This document shows, piece after piece, positions 16,979 through 22,938 of a DNA stretch of 22,938 nt; positions within the stretch are counted from its first letter, which is position 1; each line of letters starts with the position of its first letter. The notes beneath the pieces are model-generated. The model saw nothing but the letters and a program-made list of their open reading frames with translations. It did not search any database and was not told where the DNA came from. A program made the position numbers and the translations under genes. This DNA comes from DASUKM01 sp036278735 (lineage in GTDB: Bacteria > Acidobacteriota > Vicinamibacteria > Vicinamibacterales > 2-12-FULL-66-21). Location of the stretch: contig DASUKM010000017.1 in NCBI GenBank assembly GCA_036278735.1, positions 1 through 22,938 of the forward strand. Direction: 5' to 3'.

Positions 16979-17680
16979 TTATTTCGTGATGCGCACGTTG
17001 CCGCTGAACGTGGTGAGTGACAGCGCGTCGCGCCCTCCCGGCGTCCCCTCCGCGCGGAAGTGGCGGCGGCGGCTCGCATGCACGACGAGCGGCAGGTCGC
17101 TGTGGAGATCGCCGCTGAAGCTGTCGAAGTCCACGGAGCCGATCGACGCACCCGGCGCGAGGCCGACCTCGATATCGCCGCTGAACGTCGACGCCTTCAC
17201 CGGGCCGTCGTCGCCGGCCACGGTGACGTCGCCTGAAAAGGTCCGGAGCTGCTTCGTGCCCGTGACGTCGGTGACGTGGACGTCGCTCGAAAAGACATGG
17301 ACCTCGAGGTTGGTGTGCCGCGGCACCTGGATCTCGAAGTCCGTGTCGACGACGTTGTCGCCGTGGTCGCGCCAGGAATGGTCGCGCTTGTTGGCTTCGA
17401 TGTCGACCTCGTCGCCGGTCTGGTCGATGTCGAGGTGAATGCGGTCGAGACGGTCACGGGAGGCGCGCCGGACGGCGTGGATGAGGACGTCGGACCGGTC
17501 AGTCCCGGTAATCGTCACATGGCCCGAAAAGTTGTTCAGCTTCAGCGTGCCGCCGGACTGCAGCGGCACCGTCCTGTCGACCCGCTCGGTCTCGCGCTGC
17601 GGCCGCGGGCGTGCGAGGCCCGACGTCGGGACGAGGACGACGGCGGCGACAATGGCGGCCAGCTTCACGTGACGGCGCAT
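16979..17680 (-). CDS. DUF4097-family secreted beta-repeat protein
   Basis: Start set at the ATG at 17680, with a strong Shine-Dalgarno sequence (aggagg, eight bases) leading into a signal peptide (MRRHVKLAAIVAAVVLVPTSGLA). The open frame extends upstream to 17818, but that part lacks a start signal and overlaps the glgX start region. The 233-residue product contains six spaced repeats around an F-S-G/S-D/N/H core: NNFSGHVTI, VFSSDVHV, TFSGDVTV, TFSGDIEV, SFSGDLHS and TFSGNVRI. This is the ladder expected of a right-handed beta-solenoid seen in DUF4097 proteins. Function is unknown; in Firmicutes, LiaX-type relatives sense envelope stress. It heads the cluster with the membrane M28 peptidase and the ATPase. 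Confidence 0.9.
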   Translation of the reverse strand: MRRHVKLAAIVAAVVLVPTSGLARPRPQRETERVDRTVPLQSGGTLKLNNFSGHVTITGTDRSDVLIHAVRRASRDRLDRIHLDIDQTGDEVDIEANKRDHSWRDHGDNVVDTDFEIQVPRHTNLEVHVFSSDVHVTDVTGTKQLRTFSGDVTVAGDDGPVKASTFSGDIEVGLAPGASIGSVDFDSFSGDLHSDLPLVVHASRRRHFRAEGTPGGRDALSLTTFSGNVRITK

Positions 17681-17816
17681 GGACGAATCCTCCTGTGGCC
17701 TTAGACGGGACGGCGCCGCCTCGCGTTCATGGGGCGTCCGGTTGCCGCGGCACGGCAATTGCGAGACCGCTCGGGTTGCGGCTACCGTAGAGCCGCGCGT
17801 TGGAGTCGGAGCACTC
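17681..17816. promoter_or_regulatory. Divergent promoter region, DUF4097 / glgX
   Basis: This 136-bp gap between divergent starts must hold both promoters. Visible parts are the DUF4097 Shine-Dalgarno sequence (17689-17694, minus strand) and ggag at 17808-17811 for glgX. I do not see convincing -35/-10 hexamers. Confidence 0.5.
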
Positions 17817-19922
17817 ATGCAGATCTGGCCAGGACAGCCCTACCCATTGGGCGCGACCTACGACGGCACGGGCACCAATTTTTCGCTGTTCTCGGAAGCC
17901 GCCGAGCGCATCGAACTCTGTCTGTTCGACGACAACGCACGCGAAGTACGGGTCGATCTCCCCGAGATGACCGCGCTGTGCTGGCACGGCTATCTGCCGA
18001 ACGTCGGGCCGGGGCAGCGGTATGGTTATCGCGTCCACGGACCGTGGAACCCGGCCGAGGGACAGTGGTGCAACCCGGCCAAGCTGCTGCTCGATCCGTA
18101 TGCGAAAGCGATCGAGGGGGACTGGCGCTGGAACGAAGCGATGTTCCCGTACCATTTCGACAACCCCGAAGGGTCGAAAAACGATCTCGACAGCGCCCCC
18201 TTCGTCCCCAAATCCATCGTCATCAATCCCTTCTTCGACTGGGGCGGCGATCGGCGGCCGAACACCCCGTGGCACAAGACGATTGTGTACGAGGCGCACG
18301 TCAAGGGATTTACGCAGCGGCATCCGGACATCCCCGAGGCGCTGCGCGGCACCTACGCGGGGATGGTGCACCCGGTGGCGATCCGCTACCTGCAGCGGCT
18401 CGGGGTGAGCGCGGTGGAGCTGCTGCCGGTGCACCAGTTCGTACAGGATTCGACGCTGCTCGAGCGCGGGCTCCGGAACTACTGGGGCTACAACTCGATC
18501 GGGTTCCTGGCGCCGCACAACGAGTACTCGTCGCGCGGCCAGCGCGGGGAACAGGTTCAGGAATTCAAGCACCTGGTGAAGACGCTGCACAGCGCCGGAA
18601 TCGAAGTGATCCTCGACGTCGTGTACAACCACACCGCCGAAGGCAACCATCTCGGCCCGGTGCTCTCGTTCAAGGGGATCGACAATGCCGCCTATTACCG
18701 GCTGGTCGCCGACAACCGGCGCTACTACATGGACTATACGGGCACCGGCAACACCCTCAACATGCGGCACCCGCACGTCCTGCAGCTGCTGATGGACAGC
18801 CTGCGGTACTGGGTGACCGACATGCACGTCGACGGCTTCCGGTTCGACCTCGCGGCCGCGCTCGCGCGCGAGCTGCACGACGTCAATCGCCTCTCGGCCT
18901 TCTTCGACCTCATTCAGCAGGATCCAACCGTCAGTCAGCTGAAGCTGATTGCCGAGCCCTGGGACGTCGGGGAAGGAGGCTACCAGGTCGGCAACTTCCC
19001 GCCGCTGTGGTCGGAATGGAACGGCAAGTATCGCGACTGCGTGCGCGACTTCTGGCGAGGCACCGATCAGACGCTGGCGGAGTTCGGGTCGCGCTTCACG
19101 GGCAGCTCCGACCTGTACCAGGGTACCGGGCGGCGTCCGTCCGCGAGCGTCAACTTCATCACCGCGCACGACGGCTTTTCGCTGCGCGACCTGGTGTCGT
19201 ACAACGAGAAGCACAACGACGCGAACGGCGAAGAGAACCGCGACGGCGAGAGCCACAACCGATCGTGGAACTGCGGCGTCGAAGGGCCCACCGACGACCC
19301 TGCCGTCCTCGCGCTCCGGCAGCGCCAGCTCCGAAACTTCCTGACGACGCTGTTCCTGTCGCAGGGGGTGCCGATGCTGTGCGGCGGCGACGAGATGGGC
19401 CGCACGCAGCAGGGGAACAACAATGCGTACTGCCAGGACAACGAGATCTCGTGGTACGACTGGCAGCAGGCCGATGCCGGACTGACGCGATTCACGGAGC
19501 GCGTCATCCAGCTTCGCGCGCAGCATCCCGTGTTCTGCCGCCGCCGGTGGTTCCAGGGGCAGGCGATCCGCGGCTCGCAGGTGAGCGACATCGGCTGGTT
19601 CACGCCCGCCGGCGTCGAGATGTCGGACCAGGACTGGCAGGCGGGATTCGCCAAGACGCTCGGCGTCTTCCTGAACGGCGGCGCCATCCCGACGAGCGAC
19701 GAGCGCGGCGAGAAGATTTTCGACGACAGCTTCTACCTGATGTTCAACGCGCACCAGGAGCAGATGACCTTCGTGCTCCCGGATTCGAAATGGGGCGGGC
19801 GCTGGACGGTCGTGCTCGACACGAACGACACCGCCGGCCAGCCGGGTTCGGCGCGCGAATACGGCGCGGGCGATCGTCTCGAGGTCGAGGCGTGGTCGCT
19901 GGTGCTGTTGCAGCGCGTGTGA
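17817..19922 (+). CDS. glgX: Glycogen debranching enzyme GlgX
   Basis: GH13 isoamylase-type enzyme that hydrolyses alpha-1,6 branch points of glycogen already shortened by phosphorylase, in the cytoplasm. The ATG at 17817 has ggag five bases upstream and begins MQIWPGQPYPLGATYDG, the usual GlgX opening; the open frame upstream to 17679 is not supported. The 701 residues fit the family. A CBM48-type N-terminal domain (about 10-110) precedes the barrel. Conserved regions are DVVYNHTAEG, DGFRFDLAAAL (nucleophile Asp344), IAEPWDVG (acid/base Glu380) and FITAHDGFSLRDLV (Asp452). GYNSIGFLAPHNEYS and GGDEMGRTQQGNNNAYCQDNE are strong GlgX markers. No other glycogen gene is in the window. Its 3' end converges on the HTH-TOBE gene with 13 bp between stops. 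Confidence 0.97.
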   Translation: MQIWPGQPYPLGATYDGTGTNFSLFSEAAERIELCLFDDNAREVRVDLPEMTALCWHGYLPNVGPGQRYGYRVHGPWNPAEGQWCNPAKLLLDPYAKAIEGDWRWNEAMFPYHFDNPEGSKNDLDSAPFVPKSIVINPFFDWGGDRRPNTPWHKTIVYEAHVKGFTQRHPDIPEALRGTYAGMVHPVAIRYLQRLGVSAVELLPVHQFVQDSTLLERGLRNYWGYNSIGFLAPHNEYSSRGQRGEQVQEFKHLVKTLHSAGIEVILDVVYNHTAEGNHLGPVLSFKGIDNAAYYRLVADNRRYYMDYTGTGNTLNMRHPHVLQLLMDSLRYWVTDMHVDGFRFDLAAALARELHDVNRLSAFFDLIQQDPTVSQLKLIAEPWDVGEGGYQVGNFPPLWSEWNGKYRDCVRDFWRGTDQTLAEFGSRFTGSSDLYQGTGRRPSASVNFITAHDGFSLRDLVSYNEKHNDANGEENRDGESHNRSWNCGVEGPTDDPAVLALRQRQLRNFLTTLFLSQGVPMLCGGDEMGRTQQGNNNAYCQDNEISWYDWQQADAGLTRFTERVIQLRAQHPVFCRRRWFQGQAIRGSQVSDIGWFTPAGVEMSDQDWQAGFAKTLGVFLNGGAIPTSDERGEKIFDDSFYLMFNAHQEQMTFVLPDSKWGGRWTVVLDTNDTAGQPGSAREYGAGDRLEVEAWSLVLLQRV

Positions 19923-19935
19923 GCGGCGCTAGCTC

Positions 19936-20412
19936 TCACGCGCGCTGCGCCGTCCGCCGCCTCGCGCGCGGCCACCTGGCGTCCGGCGGCGGTCCGTCGC
20001 GGGCGATCATCACTTCGGTCGCCTTGATGACGGCGAGCGCCTCGTCGCCGCGCGTCAGCTTCAGCTCGGTGGCGGCGTCGCGGGTAATGACGGCCGTGAG
20101 CCGCTGGCCGCCAATCCGGAGCCGCACCTGCGCCAGCAGCCCGTCGGTGCGGACCTCCTCGACGAGCCCGCGGAGCTGGTTGCGTCCGGAGAGCGCGACG
20201 ATGACGCCGGCGGCGGCCCGGGGCGCGGTGCGTGCCGCCCGTGCCGGGCGTCCGGCGCCGGCCGACAGCCGATCGATCTCCGATTCCGCGATGCGATAGT
20301 GCCCGCCCGCCGTGCGCGAGGTGCGCACCGAGCCCTTGTAGATCCACTGTTTGAGCGTCGGATAGCTGACGCCGAGCCGGCGCGCCGCCTCGCGCGGCGT
20401 GAACAGGGGCAT
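19936..20412 (-). CDS. HTH-TOBE regulator, probable molybdate-responsive
   Basis: A 158-residue two-domain protein. Residues 1-50 form a MerR/excisionase-type winged helix-turn-helix (TPREAARRLGVSYPTLKQW, then GGHYRIAESEID). Residues about 65-135 form a single TOBE/Mop domain (SGRNQLRGLVEEV, LRIGGQRLTAVITRDAATEL, GDEALAVIKATEV), which binds molybdate or tungstate in this family. A basic tail rich in Arg follows. It is divergent from modABC across 64 bp, so it is the obvious candidate to sense molybdate and control that operon. It is not a classical ModE, which has a LysR-like HTH and two Mop units. That role is inferred from domains and position. Confidence 0.88.
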   Translation of the reverse strand: MPLFTPREAARRLGVSYPTLKQWIYKGSVRTSRTAGGHYRIAESEIDRLSAGAGRPARAARTAPRAAAGVIVALSGRNQLRGLVEEVRTDGLLAQVRLRIGGQRLTAVITRDAATELKLTRGDEALAVIKATEVMIARDGPPPDARWPRARRRTAQRA

Positions 20413-20476
20413 GGTCTATAGAATCGTGTCAAAGCGTACATAAAATCAACTGAAATCGTATTAATCTATATACCTG
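20413..20476. promoter_or_regulatory. A/T-rich divergent promoter/operator of the mod locus
   Basis: The 64 bp between the two start codons are only about 33% GC, in strong contrast to the rest of the window. TCTATA occurs at both ends (20415-20420 and 20465-20470), each just inside a start codon. The flanking words are similar and inverted: CGATTCTATA on the minus strand, CGTATTAATCTATA on the plus strand. Both genes could have -10 elements at 5-7 bases from the ATG and leaderless messages. No Shine-Dalgarno sequence is seen before modA. Confidence 0.55.
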
Positions 20477-21247
20477 ATGCGTGCAGCGACGCTTGCTCCG
20501 TGGATCGGGCTCGGGCTGGCGGTCGCGTCGGCGCCGCGCCAGCCGCTGCTGCCCCCCATTACGGTGTCGGCGGCGGTCAGCCTCACCGACGTGCTGCAGG
20601 CCGAGGCGATGGCGTACACCCAGGCCGGCGGCGGCACCGTCCGGTTCAACTTCGGGCCGTCGAATACGCTGGCGCGACAGATCCTGGCGGGGGCGCCGGT
20701 GGATCTGTTCATCAGCGCCGACGAGGCGCAGATGAATGTCGTCGCGCGGGGCGGGCTCGTCGCCGGGGGATCGCGCGTCGACCTGCTCGGGAATCAACTC
20801 GCGGTGGTCGTGCCCGACGACCGCCGGCGCGTGCTCGGGGGCCTTCGCGACCTGCTCGATCCCGCGTTCGAGCGGATCGCGATCGGCGATCCGGCCGCCG
20901 TGCCGGCGGGCGTCTACGCCAAGCAGTGCCTGCAGCGTGCCGGCCTGTGGGATCGGCTGCGGTCGCGTGTGGTGCCGTCGGCAAGCGTGCGCGCGGCGCT
21001 CGCGGCCGTCGACAGCGGGAGCGCCGACGTGGCCATCGTGTACCGGACCGACGTCCGGGTGGCGCGGCATTCGACCATTGCGTTCGTCGTCCCCGTCGAT
21101 CGGGCCCCGACCATCGTCTATCCGGCGGCCATCGTGACGTCGGGCAGGCAGCCGGAGGGGGCGCGGCGGTTTCTCGATTTTCTTCGCGGCGAAGCGGGCG
21201 CCGTCATTTTCAGGCGCTTCGATTTCACGCCGGCCCCTCACGGCTGA
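20477..21247 (+). CDS. modA: Molybdate ABC transporter, substrate-binding protein ModA
   Basis: Periplasmic molybdate/tungstate-binding protein of 256 residues. A short signal peptide (MRAATLAPWIGLGLAVASA) is followed by the ModA landmarks: VSAAVSLTDVL, FNFGPSNTLARQI (oxyanion-binding Ser), VDLFISADEAQM, IGDPAAVPAGVYAKQCL and GSADVAIVYRTDV, then VYPAAIV. These are the serine/backbone oxyanion-binding and hinge regions of the family. It is the first gene of modABC; its TGA shares one base with the modB ATG (TGATG at 21245-21249), indicating translational coupling. The start lacks a Shine-Dalgarno sequence, and a TCTATA six bases upstream suggests a leaderless message. Confidence 0.95.
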   Translation: MRAATLAPWIGLGLAVASAPRQPLLPPITVSAAVSLTDVLQAEAMAYTQAGGGTVRFNFGPSNTLARQILAGAPVDLFISADEAQMNVVARGGLVAGGSRVDLLGNQLAVVVPDDRRRVLGGLRDLLDPAFERIAIGDPAAVPAGVYAKQCLQRAGLWDRLRSRVVPSASVRAALAAVDSGSADVAIVYRTDVRVARHSTIAFVVPVDRAPTIVYPAAIVTSGRQPEGARRFLDFLRGEAGAVIFRRFDFTPAPHG

Positions 21248-21909
21248 TGGATCTCTGGCGCATCACCTGGTTCACGATCCTCATGGCCGGGGGGGCGACG
21301 GCCCTGGCGCTGCCGGTCGGGGTGCCGATGGCCTGGTACCTGGCACGCCGGCGGTTCCCGGGCCGAACGCTGATCGAAACGGTCGTGTCGCTGCCGCTGG
21401 TGATGCCGCCTGTGGCGACCGGACTCATTCTGTTGATGCTCTTCGGGCGCCGCGGCCCCCTCGGCCGGCTGCTCGCGGAGGCGGGCGTCGACGTGGTGTT
21501 CACGTGGAAGGCCGTCGTCCTCGCGATGGCGGTGATGGGGTTCCCGCTGCTCGTTCGGACGGTGCGGGTCGGCTTCGAGCAGGTGGATCGCCGGTTCGAG
21601 CAGGTGGCTGCGACGCTCGGCGCCGGGCCGGTGCGGGTGTTCTTCACGATCAGCCTGCCCCTCGCGTGGCCGACGGTCGTCGCGGGCGCGGTGCTCGCCT
21701 TCGCGCGCGCGCTGGGGGAGTTCGGCGCGACGATCATGATCGCCGGCAGCATCCCCGGCGTGACCCGCACGCTGGCGGTGGCGATCTACTCGTCTGCCGA
21801 GACGGGCCAGGACGCCGCGGCCGTCGGTCTGCTCGCGATTTCGATAGCGATCGCGTTCGGCGCCCTCTGGTGTTCGAACCGGCTGGCCGAGCGCGGGGCG
21901 CGCGCGTGA
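21247..21909 (+). CDS. modB: Molybdate ABC transporter permease ModB
   Basis: Inner-membrane permease of 220 residues with about five hydrophobic helices. PLVMPPVATGLILLMLFGRRGPLG is the characteristic ModB stretch after the first two helices. The EAA loop that contacts the ATPase is EQVAATLGAGPVRVFFTISLPLA, followed by ARALGEFGATIMIAG, another ModB hallmark. Length and order match ModB of other bacteria. It is coupled to modA by a one-base stop/start overlap and to modC by a four-base GTGA overlap. Confidence 0.96.
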   Translation: MDLWRITWFTILMAGGATALALPVGVPMAWYLARRRFPGRTLIETVVSLPLVMPPVATGLILLMLFGRRGPLGRLLAEAGVDVVFTWKAVVLAMAVMGFPLLVRTVRVGFEQVDRRFEQVAATLGAGPVRVFFTISLPLAWPTVVAGAVLAFARALGEFGATIMIAGSIPGVTRTLAVAIYSSAETGQDAAAVGLLAISIAIAFGALWCSNRLAERGARA

Positions 21910-22607
21910 TCCGGCTCGAATTCACGCTGACGCAGGGATCGTTCACGCTGCAGGTGTCCTCGCGGCTGTCGGGGCGGACCACGGCGATCTTTGGCCATTC
22001 CGGCGCCGGCAAGACGACGATCCTCGACGCGATTGCCGGACTGAGGCGTCCGGGCGGCGGGCGGATCGCGATCGAGGACCGTGTGGTGTTCGATGCCGCC
22101 GCGCGCATCGATCTGCCGCCGCACCTCCGGCGCATCGGGTATCTGCCGCAGGACATCGCGCTCTTTCCCCACATGAACGTTCGCGCGAATTTGCTCTACG
22201 GCCGCCACCCGGGCGCGTCGCCGCCGCTCGAGCGCGTCGCGCGCATGCTGGAGATCGGCGGACTGCTCGACCGCCGCGTCGCGCGACTGTCGGGAGGCGA
22301 ACGCCAGCGGGTCGCGCTCGGCCGCGCGCTGATGAGCGGCCCGGCGCTGCTGCTCCTCGACGAGCCGCTCGCCGCCGTCGACGTGCCGCTGCGCCGGCGG
22401 ATCGTGCCGTACCTGGAGCGCGTCCGCGACGAGTTCGCGCTGCCGATCGTCTGGGTGTCGCACGATCGCGAAGAGGTGCGCCGGCTCGCCGAATACGTGC
22501 TCGTCGTCGATCACGGCCGCGTGGTCCGTGCCGGACCTCCCGCCACGGTCCTGGCCACGGATCGCGCGGATGACACGGAGAAAGGCGGCCACGGATCGCA
22601 CGGATAG
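21906..22607 (+). CDS. modC: Molybdate ABC transporter ATPase ModC, short form
   Basis: ATP-binding subunit starting at a GTG (21906) that overlaps the modB stop (GTGA). It opens MIRLEFTLTQ. All ABC motifs are present: Walker A GHSGAGKTT (Lys36), Q-loop YLPQD (Gln82), signature LSGGERQR (128-135), Walker B LLLLDEP (Asp152/Glu153), D-loop and switch His186 (VSHD). Transport ATPase activity is therefore likely. At 233 residues it lacks the C-terminal TOBE regulatory domain of full-length ModC (about 350). The last 17 codons (residues 217-233, from ATDRADD to the end) are encoded by the first one and a half copies of the downstream tandem repeat, and the stop is a variant base combination inside copy 2. 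The original 3' end was probably replaced. Confidence 0.93.
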   Translation: MIRLEFTLTQGSFTLQVSSRLSGRTTAIFGHSGAGKTTILDAIAGLRRPGGGRIAIEDRVVFDAAARIDLPPHLRRIGYLPQDIALFPHMNVRANLLYGRHPGASPPLERVARMLEIGGLLDRRVARLSGGERQRVALGRALMSGPALLLLDEPLAAVDVPLRRRIVPYLERVRDEFALPIVWVSHDREEVRRLAEYVLVVDHGRVVRAGPPATVLATDRADDTEKGGHGSHG

Positions 22608-22938
22608 CACGGACAACGGCGGCCACGGATCACGCGGATTTACACGGACAAAGGCGGGCTACGGATCACGCGGACTACACGGACAAGGCAGCCACGGATC
22701 ACGCGGACTACACGGACAAGGCAGCCACGGATCACGCGGATTTACACGGACAAAGGCGGCCACGGATCACGCGGACTACACGGACAAGGCAGCCACGGAT
22801 CACGCGGACTTCACGGACAAGGGCAGCCACGGATCACGCGGACTACACGGACAAGGCAGCCACGGATCACGCGGACTTCACGGACGTGACAGCCACGGAT
22901 CACGCGGACTTCACGGACAGAGCCAGCCACGGATCACA
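22554..22938. repeat. 33-36-bp tandem repeat array, overlapping modC 3' end
   Basis: Eleven full copies and one partial copy of a unit built on gccacggatcacgcggac + tacacggacaaggca. Starts are at 22554, 22588, 22622, 22658, 22691, 22724, 22759, 22792, 22826, 22859, 22892 and 22926; unit lengths run 33-36 bp. The first two copies are the most diverged and lie within or across the modC stop; later copies are nearly identical. Each unit itself contains three acggat/acggac-type subrepeats. There are no unique spacers, so it is not CRISPR. The array reaches the window edge and presumably continues. Confidence 0.96.

Noticed and set aside
17681..17818. N-terminal extensions of DUF4097 protein and of GlgX into the shared gap
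   Set aside because: Strong Shine-Dalgarno sequences and family-typical N-termini mark the starts at 17680 and 17817.
17729..20299. Open frame of 856 codons overlapping glgX
   Set aside because: Arg-rich shadow frame over a gene with all GH13 active-site motifs.
22554..22938. CRISPR array
   Set aside because: Units are contiguous and near-identical with no unique spacers, and no cas genes are present.

Overview
The window is GC-rich, single-copy-looking bacterial chromosome with short gaps between genes. The gene mix suggests a soil-type Acidobacteriota, perhaps of the Vicinamibacteria kind. The clues are an Oar-like TonB-dependent receptor with an N-terminal carboxypeptidase-regulatory domain, a HAF-repeat secreted protein, several secreted M28/S9 peptidases, a DUF4097 protein and Gram-negative lipoproteins. 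The lineage is an inference from gene content; no rRNA or tRNA gene is present to test it. Both edges of the window run into tandem repeats: a perfect 8-bp repeat on the left and a 33-36-bp repeat on the right. This may mean the sequence is a contig that broke at repeats.

Layout. 1-141: 8-bp satellite. 180-2144 (+): speA, biosynthetic arginine decarboxylase, ending in a hairpin shared with the convergent neighbour. 2195-8908 (-): a co-directional block read right to left, namely a TonB-dependent outer-membrane receptor, an M28 lipoprotein peptidase and a HAF/Ig-like secreted protein. 8909-9216: a regulatory gap with a purine-rich minisatellite and a palindrome whose arms match one found downstream of the receptor gene. 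9217-10443 (+): FAD-dependent DAO-type oxidoreductase, convergent with 10455-11387 (-), a TIGR01777 epimerase-like protein. 11478-13421 (+): secreted S9 prolyl-oligopeptidase-family peptidase. 13432-17680 (-): a likely transcription unit of DUF4097 protein, membrane-fused M28 lipoprotein peptidase and an AAA-type ATPase. 17817-19922 (+): glgX glycogen debranching enzyme. 19936-22607: a molybdate module with a divergent HTH-TOBE regulator (-) and modA-modB-modC (+) coupled by overlapping stop/start codons. 22554-22938: a tandem repeat that begins inside modC and supplies its last 17 codons.

How the genes fit together. The receptor, the two M28 peptidases and the S9 peptidase would support breakdown and uptake of peptides or other polymers at the cell envelope. 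speA makes agmatine for polyamine synthesis, and glgX trims glycogen. The mod cluster imports molybdate; its regulator carries the TOBE (Mop) domain that the transporter ATPase lacks. I see no defence system, phage, transposase or CRISPR array. The most unusual sequence observations are four ACGT motifs at 10/11/10-bp spacing just upstream of the AAA ATPase, and the capture of the modC 3' end by the satellite array.
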